Translations under genes and position numbers: made by a program
DNA from: JBJFCE01 sp964437825
Lineage (GTDB): Bacteria; Bacillota; Clostridia; Lachnospirales; Lachnospiraceae
Assembly: GCA_964437825.1 (NCBI GenBank)
Contig: CAYTIH010000006.1
Location: 8,168 to 72,167 of the forward strand
DNA length: 64,000 nt
Direction: 5' to 3'
Part shown: piece after piece, positions 55,238 to 64,000 of the stretch
Layout: every line of letters begins with the position of its first letter
Position numbering within the stretch: the stretch's first letter is position 1
Notes under the pieces: model-generated
Seen by the model: the letters and a program-made list of their open reading frames with translations, nothing else
Databases searched by the model: none
Told to the model about the DNA's origin: nothing

Positions 55238-56065
55238 TCAGAACGTATTCTGATTTTGACGCACCGTTTCCAAATCTTCATCCTTTTTGACCACAACTCC
55301 GACAAAAGGCAGCTCTCTTTTCAGCGTATCGGCAGGAATCCCGCCAATCTGCAAGGCATTGATCCAGTCAATCAGCTCTGAGGTACTCGGTTTTTTACGG
55401 ATATCCCGCAGATTCCTGATTTTGTAAAATACCTCCATCGCATTTTCCAATAGCTTCTGCTCCACATCGGGGTAATGCGTCTTTACAATCTGCTCCATCA
55501 GCTCCTGGTCGGGGAAATCGATGTAATGGAAAATACATCTGCGCAGAAATGCATCCGGCAGTTCCTTTTCCGCATTGGAGGTAATAATCACAATGGGGCG
55601 ATGCTTGGCCTTGATTGTGCGTTTGGTTTCGTTAATATAAAATTCCATCTGGTCCAGCTCCCATAAAAGGTCGTTCGGGAATTCAAGATCCGCTTTATCG
55701 ATTTCATCAATCAGCAGGATTACCTGCTCCTCGCTGTCGAAAGCCTCTCCAAGCTTTCCGAGCTTGATATATCTTGCAATATCATTCACGCCTTCCTCAC
55801 CGAATTGTCCGTCATACAGTCTCTGAATGGTATCGTATACATACAATCCTTCCTGCGCCTTCGTTGTGGATTTGATATTCCATATAATCAGATTTTTATC
55901 CAGAGCTCTTGCAACCGCCTGAGCCAGCATGGTCTTTCCGGTTCCGGGCTCACCCTTGATTAACAATGGTTTTTGCAGCGCGATAGCAACATTAACGCTG
56001 TCCATAAGCTGCCTGCTTGCAACATATTCACTTGTACCTGTAAAATTATTTGCTGAATCTGTCAT
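55238..56065 (-). CDS. MoxR-family AAA+ ATPase
   Basis: 275 residues from the ATG at 56065. Walker A is GEPGTGKTML, Walker B LLIDEIDKADLEF, sensor and Arg finger near LLWELDQ and AFLRRCIFHYIDFP. MoxR-type chaperone ATPases act with VWA proteins, here the next gene, to activate a target complex. GGAGG precedes the chosen ATG. Confidence 0.92.
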   Translation of the reverse strand: MTDSANNFTGTSEYVASRQLMDSVNVAIALQKPLLIKGEPGTGKTMLAQAVARALDKNLIIWNIKSTTKAQEGLYVYDTIQRLYDGQFGEEGVNDIARYIKLGKLGEAFDSEEQVILLIDEIDKADLEFPNDLLWELDQMEFYINETKRTIKAKHRPIVIITSNAEKELPDAFLRRCIFHYIDFPDQELMEQIVKTHYPDVEQKLLENAMEVFYKIRNLRDIRKKPSTSELIDWINALQIGGIPADTLKRELPFVGVVVKKDEDLETVRQNQNTF

Positions 56066-56328
56066 TTCCATCCTCCATACGAAGCGTTTTTCCATCCGGA
56101 TTCATCTATAAGAATTACCTATAAGCCGTTATCCGAATTTCACATTTGAAATTCACATATTTTCATGGTACGATATTCAGGTGGTAAATTCAAGCGAAAT
56201 ATGAACATACAAACAAAATCAAAGACAACGCGGACAGAGCAAAATCATGCAGACACCGTATTTCGCTGATTTCCGAATCACTCAATCGGAGGATGACCGG
56301 ATTACATGTCCGTAAAGAAAGGAACCCT

Positions 56329-57192
56329 ATGATATCTGATTTATTAAATAAGCGCAAAAAAACCATCTCCTTTGAAGTATTCCCTCCCAAAAAGGAGGAT
56401 GAATTTGAAGCGGCTTTCACAATCATGGATAAGTTAAATACCCTGCAGCCGGATTTTATCAGTGTTACCTATGGCGCAGGCGGCAGCCGTTCCATGAAAA
56501 CCATCGAGATTGCCGATTATATCCAGAATACGCTGCATACCGATGCACTCGCCCATATGACCTGTGTGGGCGCTACAAAAGCCTCTATTGACAATGTATT
56601 GCAGGAAATGAAGCATCGGGGATTATCAAATGTATTGGCACTTCGCGGCGACCGTCCTCAGTATATGACCGATGAGCAGTTCAATTCACGTGAATTTGAA
56701 CACGCATCGGACCTGGCTCATTATCTGCATATCGTTCATGCGGATGCAGAACTGACCATTGCCGGCGCTTGTTATGCGGAAAAGCATTATGAGGCTGTGG
56801 ATATGGCTACTGACATAAGTTACATGAAATTAAAGCAGGAACAGGGGGTATCTTTCTTTATTTCCCAGCTGTTTTTCGATAATGAATTTTTCTACCGTTT
56901 TTCGGAGCTTGCCAGAAACAGCGGAATCACCGTTCCCATCCTTCCGGGGATCATGCCTCTTACCAGCGCAAACCAGATCAATACATCCGTCACGCTGTCC
57001 GGCTCCTCCATCCCTAAAAAGCTGACTGACCTCATCGCAAATTATGGTGAAAATCCCGACGATATGCGTAAAGCCGGTATCGATTATGCCATAGGTCAGA
57101 TACGGGCCTTAAAAGAGCATGACGCGGACGGCATTCATATTTACACCATGAACCGCCCGAAGATGACTTCCGAGATCGTCAGCAATATTTAA
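56329..57192 (+). CDS. metF: Methylenetetrahydrofolate reductase
   Basis: 287 residues from the ATG at 56329, which follows AAAGAAAGGAACCC; an ATG 36 bp upstream sits on a GGAGG site and is too close. The protein opens MISDLLNKRKKTISFEVFPPKKE, with SVTYGAGGS and THL-type RGDRPQ motifs of the FAD-binding barrel. It makes 5-methyltetrahydrofolate for methionine synthesis. No SAM riboswitch is visible in the 260 bp before it. Confidence 0.95.
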   Translation: MISDLLNKRKKTISFEVFPPKKEDEFEAAFTIMDKLNTLQPDFISVTYGAGGSRSMKTIEIADYIQNTLHTDALAHMTCVGATKASIDNVLQEMKHRGLSNVLALRGDRPQYMTDEQFNSREFEHASDLAHYLHIVHADAELTIAGACYAEKHYEAVDMATDISYMKLKQEQGVSFFISQLFFDNEFFYRFSELARNSGITVPILPGIMPLTSANQINTSVTLSGSSIPKKLTDLIANYGENPDDMRKAGIDYAIGQIRALKEHDADGIHIYTMNRPKMTSEIVSNI

Positions 57193-57302
57193 AATTTTCA
57201 GGTCAAGTCGCCGTCACCCATAAAACGGAGGCTTGAGGCGCGGTCTATAAGACCATACTGTAAATAAACCAGATAGACTGAAAATAATCCCATACTGCAA
57301 AT

Positions 57303-57347
57303 AAGAGACTGCAAAAAACGCCAAGCTGTTTTTTTACAGTCTCTTTT
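57303..57347 (+). terminator. Bidirectional terminator between metF and the lipoprotein gene
   Basis: GAGACTG and an A/T tract pair with a long T tract and CAGTCTC (stem 57303-57317 with 57328-57347) followed by TTTT. It serves metF on plus and, by symmetry, the convergent lipoprotein gene on minus. Confidence 0.85.
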
Positions 57348-57380
57348 GATTCCAGCAAAAATCGGACATCAACTGCCCCT

Positions 57381-58157
57381 TCAATCCAAATCATAAGTAT
57401 ATCCGCCGATTTCGGTCAGGCTCAGAGTCTCTCCATCCTCCAAAAATTCCACAGAATAAGCAAAATATCCGTTTTCAATAAAAACCAGCAAAAACAGATT
57501 GTCCGCATCAGGTGCATACCAGCAATACAAAAATTCATACGGATTACTCAAATCATGTCCATAGACATCTATCTGATTATCCTCAACGGCCCTTGCATCC
57601 GGCTGAAATACAATATCGGCCGTTGACTGCTGATCCGTATAAAAAACAGAATAGCTTCCTACCATGCTTTCCGATGTAATGCCAAGCACATTAAACGTAA
57701 ATTCATTGCCTTCCGTTTTATAATACCCGATGGTATAGGCACCGTTATCTTCCTGCAGCGCCAGAAGGTAATCTGCTAATACCAGATAAGTATGTGTCAG
57801 TACATTGTTTTCATCCGCAGGATCCGTCATAGTAAATTCAGTTTCCGTAATCTCCAGAGGAACATCTCCGAGAAACTCCCCATATTCATAAAAATGAAGC
57901 GTATATTCTCCCGCAAGGGCTGTCTGCTCTATCTGATCATTTTCCTCTGCCTGTTCGGAATCCTGCACATCCGCGGCATCATTCTCCTGAGCAATAACCC
58001 CTTCTTGGGCTGACGAATCTCCAGATCCTGCATTATCTCCGGTATCCTCCATAATGATATTCTCGGTTTCCGTACTCTGATCCTCTGTTTTACCGCAGGC
58101 GGTAATCATAGCAAGTATGAATGCGGACAAAAGTAAAGCCGCCGTTTTCTTTTTCAT
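57381..58157 (-). CDS. Lipoprotein of unknown function
   Basis: 258 residues from the ATG at 58157 (GAGGAGAAAGG). The signal peptide MKKKTAALLLSAFILAM is followed by the lipobox ITAC (acylated Cys at about residue 22), so it is anchored to the outer face of the membrane. An acidic linker (residues 25-75) precedes a domain of about 180 residues that I do not recognise, with a beta-rich pattern (GEYTLHFYEYGEFLGD). It follows gpsA by 37 bp. Confidence 0.85.
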   Translation of the reverse strand: MKKKTAALLLSAFILAMITACGKTEDQSTETENIIMEDTGDNAGSGDSSAQEGVIAQENDAADVQDSEQAEENDQIEQTALAGEYTLHFYEYGEFLGDVPLEITETEFTMTDPADENNVLTHTYLVLADYLLALQEDNGAYTIGYYKTEGNEFTFNVLGITSESMVGSYSVFYTDQQSTADIVFQPDARAVEDNQIDVYGHDLSNPYEFLYCWYAPDADNLFLLVFIENGYFAYSVEFLEDGETLSLTEIGGYTYDLD

Positions 58158-58194
58158 ACCTTTCTCCTCTTTTCTGTTAAAGCCATATTGTTCC

Positions 58195-59208
58195 TTATTC
58201 TTCAAAGGGTAACAGCGGATTCTCCATCTTCTTGTCCCGAAGCATCAGCTCCCGTACAGCCGCATCCGCCGGTTTGTGTTCAAATAGTACCTCATTAACC
58301 TGCTCAATAATCGGCAGCTGTACCCCGTACTTTGCCGCAAGTCCCATTGCTGCCTTCGCGGAATAGACACCCTCTACGACCATCTTAACCTCATCCATGG
58401 CCTGTTCCATCGTATAGCCCCTACCGATCAGAATTCCCGCCCTGCGGTTTCTGGAATGCATGGACGCACAGGTAACAATCAGATCCCCGATTCCCGACAA
58501 TCCGCAGAAGGTTTCAAAGCGTCCTCCCATAGCAGTCCCAAGTCTGGCAATCTCCATAATTCCTCTGGTAATCAGCGCTGCCTTTGTATTATCCCCATAT
58601 CCAAGTCCGTCAGCAATTCCGGCAGCCAGCGCTACCACATTCTTAAGCGCTGCCCCAAGCTCAATTCCAAGCACATCCGAACTGATATAAACCCGGAAAA
58701 CATCACTCATGAAAATATTCTGAATAAATTCCGCCGTTGCTTTTTTTCTGGCACCCACAACAATGGTTGTAGGAATTCCCCTGCCAACTTCTTCCGCATG
58801 GGACGGACCGGAAAGTACCGCAACCTCCGCCTGAGGTACTTCCTCTTCAATGATCTGCGAAAGCGTCATCAGTGTTTTTTCTTCAATTCCTTTTGCCACA
58901 TTTACAATCATCTGTCCGTCGGCAACGATCTCCTTTAACTGCCGGGAGGTTTCTCTGGTATAAGGGGACGGAACTGCCAAAACAAGCAGATCTTTCCCGT
59001 CAACTGCTTTGGTCAATTCTTTTGTAAATATCATTTCCTCAGACAGCTTCACACCCGGAAGCTTATCCTTATGCTCATGCTCTCTGTTTAACATATCGAT
59101 CTCATCGCCAATTGCAGACCAGACCGTTACCTCATGACCGTTTCCCTGTAACAGAACAGAAAGTGCGATTCCCCAGCTTCCTGCACCAATAATTCCAATC
59201 TTTGCCAT
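58195..59208 (-). CDS. gpsA: Glycerol-3-phosphate dehydrogenase, NAD(P)
   Basis: 337 residues. Rossmann motif GIIGAGSWGIALSVLL at the N terminus and catalytic lysine regions (NVAKGIEE, then ELGAALKNVVALAAG). It makes sn-glycerol-3-phosphate for phospholipids. It directly follows plsY, the acyltransferase that uses its product. Confidence 0.95.
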   Translation of the reverse strand: MAKIGIIGAGSWGIALSVLLQGNGHEVTVWSAIGDEIDMLNREHEHKDKLPGVKLSEEMIFTKELTKAVDGKDLLVLAVPSPYTRETSRQLKEIVADGQMIVNVAKGIEEKTLMTLSQIIEEEVPQAEVAVLSGPSHAEEVGRGIPTTIVVGARKKATAEFIQNIFMSDVFRVYISSDVLGIELGAALKNVVALAAGIADGLGYGDNTKAALITRGIMEIARLGTAMGGRFETFCGLSGIGDLIVTCASMHSRNRRAGILIGRGYTMEQAMDEVKMVVEGVYSAKAAMGLAAKYGVQLPIIEQVNEVLFEHKPADAAVRELMLRDKKMENPLLPFEE

Positions 59209-59263
59209 ACGCCCTCCAAACTGATTACTTTCTTATTTCCTTGTTTCTATTCCTTATTCTTTT

Positions 59264-59911
59264 TTATTCCTTATTCTTTTTGGTCAAATACGTTTTTCGT
59301 TCCTCTCCGTGAATCAGCCGCACAATATTGGATCTATGCTTAATAAATGCCATCACGGTCAAAAAAGCACCGACTGCGTACATTTCAAACAAATATGCCT
59401 GACTCATACCAAATACGCCCATCTGTCCCATCACCACAAGCTGCGCCATGAACCCCGCATAGACAAGCAAAGATCCTAAGGATACATAATGCGTAATAAA
59501 AAATACGCTGAAAAATAAAACAATCTCCAGCGGAATCATATAGCCATGAAAGGCCAGTACCATTCCGGCGGTAGCTGCAATTCCCTTCCCGCCCTTAAAT
59601 TTCAGATAAAACGGGAAGTTATGTCCCAGAATAGCTCCCGCTGCCGCATAAATTTTGAGCAGATAAATCATATCCGAATGAGATTGATCAAAGATAAGCC
59701 CGGTAACTGCAACCGCAAGAATACATTTGATTACATCCCCTGCAAATACAATCAGTCCGGCCTTCGTACCCAGGACCCGAAGCGCATTTGTGGTTCCGGC
59801 ATTGCCGCTGCCATGCTGCCTGATGTCAATGCCGTGTGCCCTTCCGTAAATATATGCGGTCTGAAACAAGCCGAAAACATAACCAATCAGTAAACAATAT
59901 ACACGAACCAT
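59264..59911 (-). CDS. plsY: Acyl-phosphate glycerol-3-phosphate acyltransferase
   Basis: 215 residues from the ATG at 59911 (AAGGACGC upstream). Five helices with the conserved loops HGSGNAGTTNALRVLG and KFKGGKGIAATAG. It acylates glycerol-3-phosphate using acyl phosphate, the first step of phospholipid synthesis. It starts one base after the der stop and is followed by gpsA. Confidence 0.95.
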   Translation of the reverse strand: MVRVYCLLIGYVFGLFQTAYIYGRAHGIDIRQHGSGNAGTTNALRVLGTKAGLIVFAGDVIKCILAVAVTGLIFDQSHSDMIYLLKIYAAAGAILGHNFPFYLKFKGGKGIAATAGMVLAFHGYMIPLEIVLFFSVFFITHYVSLGSLLVYAGFMAQLVVMGQMGVFGMSQAYLFEMYAVGAFLTVMAFIKHRSNIVRLIHGEERKTYLTKKNKE

Positions 59912-59912
59912 T

Positions 59913-61250
59913 TTATGCGTCCTTATCCTTTCGTTCTCTAATGATAAATTTAAGCGGAGTTCCTTTAAAACCAAAGGCGTCCCTGATCTTATTCTCAATA
60001 TACCTTGTGTAAGAAAAATGCATCAATTCTTTATCATTGACAAATATTACGAATGTCGGTGGTTTTACCGAAACCTGCGTAATATAATACAGTCTTAACC
60101 GTTTTCCCTTATCCGAGGGCGGCTGCTGCATGGCAACGGCCTCGGACATAATCTCATTTAACACACCCGTCTGCACCCGCAGCGCATGATTTTCGATTAC
60201 GGCGTCTATGGTCTCATACAGCTTAGTCAATCTCTGACCTGTTTTGGCCGATACAAACAGCAGCTCCGCATAAGGCATAAACGACAGGGTCTGACGTACT
60301 TTCTCGGAAAAGCGATAGATCGTTTTATCATCCTTTTCCACCAGATCCCATTTATTCACTACGATAATCATTCCCTTGCCCCGTTCATGAGCAATTCCGG
60401 CAATCTTGGCATCCTGCTCGGTAACGCCTTCCGACGCATCAATGAGCAGACATACCACATCCGCCCGCTCCACAGCGCTCACGGTGCGAACAATCATGAA
60501 TTTTTCCAGTTCTTCCCTGATCTTGTTCTTTCTGCGAAGTCCGGCCGTATCAATAAATACATATTCCTTTCCGTTATGGGTTACTTCGGTATCAATAGCG
60601 TCCCTGGTAGTTCCGGCAATTTCCGATACGATGACCCGGTTTTCCCCGATCAGCTTATTAATCAAAGAGGATTTTCCGACATTGGGCTTTCCGACAATGG
60701 CGACCTTGGGCCTGTCATCCCCGTCTTCCTCCGTATTCATTTCCTTAAAGTAATCCACAACAATGTCCAACAGGTCTCCGATACCTGTTCTGTTTGCCGA
60801 AGAAATCGGGATCGGATCTCCGATTCCCAGATTATAAAACTCATAGACATCCGGCATCATTTTCTGTATATTGTCCACCTTATTGACAACCAGTATCACC
60901 GGCTTTTGGGAACGCCTGAGCATATCGGCAACCTTGGAATCGGCATCTACAAGCCCCTGCCTGACATCCACCAGAAATAGAATAACATCCGCAGTATCTA
61001 TGGCAATCTGCGCCTGCTCACGCATCTGGGATAGAATCACATCACCGCTGTCAGGCTCGATACCTCCCGTATCAATCAGCGTAAACTGGTGATTCAGCCA
61101 TGTAATATCCGCATAAATACGGTCCCTTGTAATGCCGGGGGTATCCTTTACAATCGATATCTGCTCACCCGCAAGCATATTAAATAATGTCGATTTACCG
61201 ACATTTGGCCTGCCAACTACGGCTACAATCGGCTTTCTTTTTTTGCTCAT
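59913..61250 (-). CDS. der: Ribosome-associated GTPase Der (EngA)
   Basis: 445 residues from the ATG at 61250 (GGAG six nt upstream; four earlier codons are less likely). Two G domains (GRPNVGKST and GKPNVGKSS), DTPGITRD and DTAGLRRK switch regions, and a C-terminal KH-like domain (IRDAFGFKGTPLKFIIRERK). It assists large-subunit assembly. It is the second gene of the DUF512-der-plsY-gpsA run. Confidence 0.97.
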   Translation of the reverse strand: MSKKRKPIVAVVGRPNVGKSTLFNMLAGEQISIVKDTPGITRDRIYADITWLNHQFTLIDTGGIEPDSGDVILSQMREQAQIAIDTADVILFLVDVRQGLVDADSKVADMLRRSQKPVILVVNKVDNIQKMMPDVYEFYNLGIGDPIPISSANRTGIGDLLDIVVDYFKEMNTEEDGDDRPKVAIVGKPNVGKSSLINKLIGENRVIVSEIAGTTRDAIDTEVTHNGKEYVFIDTAGLRRKNKIREELEKFMIVRTVSAVERADVVCLLIDASEGVTEQDAKIAGIAHERGKGMIIVVNKWDLVEKDDKTIYRFSEKVRQTLSFMPYAELLFVSAKTGQRLTKLYETIDAVIENHALRVQTGVLNEIMSEAVAMQQPPSDKGKRLRLYYITQVSVKPPTFVIFVNDKELMHFSYTRYIENKIRDAFGFKGTPLKFIIRERKDKDA

Positions 61251-61283
61251 TTCATTCTCCATATATTCTAAAAAATTGTTATG

Positions 61284-62621
61284 TTATTCCAGATATCCTA
61301 CGATTGCATCGGTAAAATCCTGCCCGCTTGATTTTACAATATCCACTGGAACTTGTAAAGCGCTTTCCAATTCCTCAAGGGTAACATCATCCAGAAATAC
61401 ATGCTCACCGCTGCGCAGTACATTTTGCGGCAGAAATAAGACGCTTCCAAGCTCCCTGCCGCGCAGCTGTGCAATCAAATCCCGGCCTGTCAGCAGTCCG
61501 GACACAGTGATCATCTCTCCGAAAAAATCATTTCGTATATCATACACATGAATCCGGAGGCCCGGAAACAGTTCCTCCATCCGATCCGCCATATACCTGA
61601 TATACCGGAACGCCAAATGTCCCGTGGCCATGGAAAGTGTAAGCTGCCCGGTAAGCGTAACCTCGCCGTCCGCCACGGCCCGGGAAAGCCTGCAATAAGC
61701 ATCCTCAAATTCCGTCAGCATCAGCCGCACCATACCCACACCGTTTTCAAGCTGTAAATAACCGTCATACCGATCTTCCTCGGGAAGCTCCTCCTCAGCC
61801 AGAATATACCACTCATCGGAAGCATGAATGAAATGAATTCCGTGTTCCTTATAAATCCTGCTTTGCCATCCGTGAATGATGGCAAGCACTTCCCCGGCAT
61901 CCTCCTTTGTAAACGGCTCCAACGGATAAAGTCCCTCCCTGTATTTCGACAGCCCCACCGGCACTACGGATACGCTTTCAAGCTGCGGAATATACTTGGT
62001 CAGCTGACTGATACTGTAATCCAGCTCTTTCCCGTCATTAACTCCTTTGCAGAGAACAATCTGACCGTTCATACCGATCCCGCCCTCATAGAGCCTGTCC
62101 ACTTTTTTCAGTGCTTCTCCGGCAAAACGGTTATTGAGCATCTTGCACCTGAGCTGCGGATTCATTGTCTGGAAAGAAATATTAATCGGCGACAAATGAT
62201 ATCTGATAATCCTGTCGATATCGTGCTCCGACATATTGGTAAGCGTTACATAATTTCCCTGTAAAAAAGAGAGCCTGGAATCATCATCCTTAAAATACAG
62301 GGTCTCTCTCATTCCTTTCGGCATCTGGTCAATAAAGCAGAAAATGCATTTATTATGACACGATCTGTAATTGTCCATCAATCCGTTTTCAAATTCAATC
62401 CCCAGATCCTCATGATATTCTTTATCAATTTCCAAAAGCCATTCTTCGCCGTCAGGCTTTCGAATCAGTACTTCTATATATTCATCCTGAATCAAATACT
62501 GGTAATCAAAAATATCTTCAATAGGGGTTTGATTAATTTCAAGAAGCGCATCTCCGGGCTCCATGCCCATTTCTTCGGCAATCCCGTTCTTTTCAACCTT
62601 TTTAATGATATGCTCTGTCAT
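61284..62621 (-). CDS. DUF512 protein: PDZ-like plus radical SAM-type
   Basis: 445 residues from the ATG at 62621 (GAGGTG). An N-terminal PDZ-like domain (VEKNGIAEEMGMEPGD) is followed by CHNKCIFCFIDQMP, a C-x3-C-x2-C cluster motif, and then a DUF512 domain. Such proteins are linked to der-plsY-gpsA in many Clostridia, but the reaction is not established to my knowledge. It heads this run. Confidence 0.88.
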   Translation of the reverse strand: MTEHIIKKVEKNGIAEEMGMEPGDALLEINQTPIEDIFDYQYLIQDEYIEVLIRKPDGEEWLLEIDKEYHEDLGIEFENGLMDNYRSCHNKCIFCFIDQMPKGMRETLYFKDDDSRLSFLQGNYVTLTNMSEHDIDRIIRYHLSPINISFQTMNPQLRCKMLNNRFAGEALKKVDRLYEGGIGMNGQIVLCKGVNDGKELDYSISQLTKYIPQLESVSVVPVGLSKYREGLYPLEPFTKEDAGEVLAIIHGWQSRIYKEHGIHFIHASDEWYILAEEELPEEDRYDGYLQLENGVGMVRLMLTEFEDAYCRLSRAVADGEVTLTGQLTLSMATGHLAFRYIRYMADRMEELFPGLRIHVYDIRNDFFGEMITVSGLLTGRDLIAQLRGRELGSVLFLPQNVLRSGEHVFLDDVTLEELESALQVPVDIVKSSGQDFTDAIVGYLE

Positions 62622-62657
62622 AAAACACCTCGTCACGTTTATTTTACTAGAATTTCC

Positions 62658-62686
62658 TTGACGTGTCACTAGCAGAATGTTATAAA
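62658..62686 (+). promoter_or_regulatory. Promoter of prs
   Basis: TTGACG (62658-62663), a 17-bp spacer and TATAAA (62681-62686). Transcription from about 62693 leaves a short leader to the CAGGAGGAAATC ribosome site. Confidence 0.8.
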
Positions 62687-62736
62687 TTAAGTGTTTGCAA
62701 ATATCAGGTTTATAGATTTACCGTCAGGAGGAAATC

Positions 62737-63924
62737 ATGCCAAATTTACTGGAATTGGAAAATGCACTGCCTGTTGCGCCCTTAAAGCTTATCGCCATGA
62801 AGGGCGCACAGACACTCGGAAACAGAGTAAATGAATATCTTGTAGACTATCGTAAAACAATTAATAACATACATAAAAAAGATCCTGCACTGCGCGGTTA
62901 TACGGAAAACTCCTATCTCATGGATGTTTCCTGTCCCCGTTTTGGCAGCGGCGAGGGAAAAGCCGTTATCGGCGAATCCGTCCGCGGAAAGGATCTCTTT
63001 ATTCTTTGTGACGTTACCAATTATTCCATTACCTATTCCATCAACGGTTATACCAACCATATGTCCCCTGATGACCACTATCAGGATTTAAAAAGAATCA
63101 TCGCCGCCGCAAACGGCAAGGCTCACCGAATTAATGTGATCATGCCGTTTATGTATGAAGGCCGTCAGCATAAAAGAAGCGGACGTGAATCGCTGGACTG
63201 TGCCTACGCTTTGGAAGAATTGGCAGATATGGGGATCTCCAACTTCGTTACCTTTGATGCCCATGATCCCCGTGTTATGAATGCAACACCTTTGAACGGC
63301 TTTGATAATTTTACTCCGAATTATCAGTTTGCAAGAGCACTGCTTCGCAGTGAAAAAGATATGATTATCGATAAGGATCACACCGTTGTTATCAGTCCGG
63401 ATGAAGGTGCGTTAAACCGCGCCATATACCTTGCTTCCGTTCTGGGCGTGGATACCGGTATGTTCTATAAGCGCCGTGACTACTCCACGATTGTGAACGG
63501 TAAAAATCCAATCGTTGCTCATGAATTCCTCGGAGATAATATTGACGGTAAGGACGTTATCATCATTGACGATATGATCAGTTCCGGGGAAAGTATGATA
63601 GACACCGCAAAGCAGCTGAAAGAGCGCAATGCAAAGCGCGTTTACATCTGCTGTACCTACGGCTTATTTGCAAACGGCCTGGAAGCCTTCGATCAAGCCT
63701 ATGAAAAAATGTATTTTGACAAGGTAATCACTACAAACTTAAATTACCGCCTGCCCGAGCTGTTAAAGCGCCCCTATTACATTGAAGCCGATATGAGTAA
63801 ATTCGTGGCTTCTATCATTGATTTTATGAATCATGATATCTCCATGACAAATGTACTGACACCGACGGAGAAGATTCAGAAAATCCTGAAGCTGTATAAT
63901 GAACGGAAGGATGTTGAATTTTGA
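62737..63924 (+). CDS. prs: Ribose-phosphate pyrophosphokinase
   Basis: 395 residues, about 80 longer than the classical form, mostly an N-terminal extension. Retained motifs are FVTFDAHDPRV, ISPDEGALNRA and VIIIDDMISSGES (PRPP-binding). It makes PRPP for nucleotides, histidine and tryptophan. Nothing recognisable lies between its stop and the window end at 64000. Confidence 0.93.
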   Translation: MPNLLELENALPVAPLKLIAMKGAQTLGNRVNEYLVDYRKTINNIHKKDPALRGYTENSYLMDVSCPRFGSGEGKAVIGESVRGKDLFILCDVTNYSITYSINGYTNHMSPDDHYQDLKRIIAAANGKAHRINVIMPFMYEGRQHKRSGRESLDCAYALEELADMGISNFVTFDAHDPRVMNATPLNGFDNFTPNYQFARALLRSEKDMIIDKDHTVVISPDEGALNRAIYLASVLGVDTGMFYKRRDYSTIVNGKNPIVAHEFLGDNIDGKDVIIIDDMISSGESMIDTAKQLKERNAKRVYICCTYGLFANGLEAFDQAYEKMYFDKVITTNLNYRLPELLKRPYYIEADMSKFVASIIDFMNHDISMTNVLTPTEKIQKILKLYNERKDVEF

Positions 63925-64000
63925 GATAAAACATCCTCAGCAAAAAGGAAAGTTTTAGGAACACATTACCGTCTTCTTTCTAATCTCTCCCACCAGCTCA

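Noticed and set aside
56066..56328. Possible SAM or cobalamin riboswitch before metF
   Set aside because: None of the conserved aptamer segments are visible on the plus strand.

Overview
The window reads as a chromosomal stretch of a spore-forming, anaerobic Clostridia, most likely a Lachnospiraceae member. The evidence is the gene families present. Sporulation genes are spoIVA, a spoVAF-like gene and cotJABC. Anaerobic metabolism is shown by class III ribonucleotide reductase nrdD/nrdG and a monomeric group B type [FeFe] hydrogenase. The leuB-ilvD-ilvB and serC-serA runs also fit. No rRNA, tRNA, prophage, insertion sequence or CRISPR array is visible, and the gene density is that of an ordinary chromosome. 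Three runs of exactly 100 N (25757-25856, 35608-35707, 49568-49667) all sit inside tandem repeats, so they look like assembly placeholders of unknown true length. They break the reading frame of two real genes.

Layout. 0-13.3 kb: the tail of an HD-GYP protein; then, on the minus strand, serC-serA-ybaK, an L,D-transpeptidase, leuB-ilvD-ilvB, yajC, tgt and a VanY-type peptidase, with aroC divergent on plus. 13.3-23.3 kb: a minus-strand group headed by a GH13-like protein that has lost its catalytic residues, followed by a DUF5662 protein, a cysteine-rich small membrane protein and a lactonase-fold protein; then a DUF1292 protein (+), and hydrogenase-gltX-UvrD-type helicase (-). 23.4-31 kb: a GldA/GldF/GldG-like ABC module whose ATPase carries a repetitive C-terminal tail, cotJABC, degV, spoVAF and dut. 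31-37 kb: nrdD-nrdG under a good promoter with a candidate NrdR box pair, an aminotransferase, an intergenic 15-bp minisatellite and a WYL regulator preceded by four 11-bp repeats. 37-48 kb: a membrane-anchored MutS-like ATPase, a nucleoside salvage run (deaminase, cdd, purine nucleoside phosphorylase) with a CE2-type esterase, a purine permease, spoIVA and a cytoplasmic GH74-like protein. 48.4-54 kb: a plus-strand ABC exporter operon containing a repeat-rich, Asn/Gln-rich membrane protein with an Asp/Tyr tail. 54-64 kb: a VWA/MoxR pair, metF, a lipoprotein, DUF512-der-plsY-gpsA and prs.

How the parts fit. The first third is amino acid biosynthesis (Ser, Leu/Ile/Val, chorismate) mixed with envelope and tRNA functions. 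The middle joins dNTP supply (nrdD, nrdG, dut) with spore coat and germination genes. The 38-44 kb block handles purine and pyrimidine salvage, and the last block joins phospholipid headgroup synthesis (gpsA, plsY) with ribosome assembly (der). The least explained systems are the ABC operon at 48.4-54 kb, the GH13 pseudoenzyme group at 13-18 kb, and the repeat-tailed ABC module at 23.4-26.9 kb.
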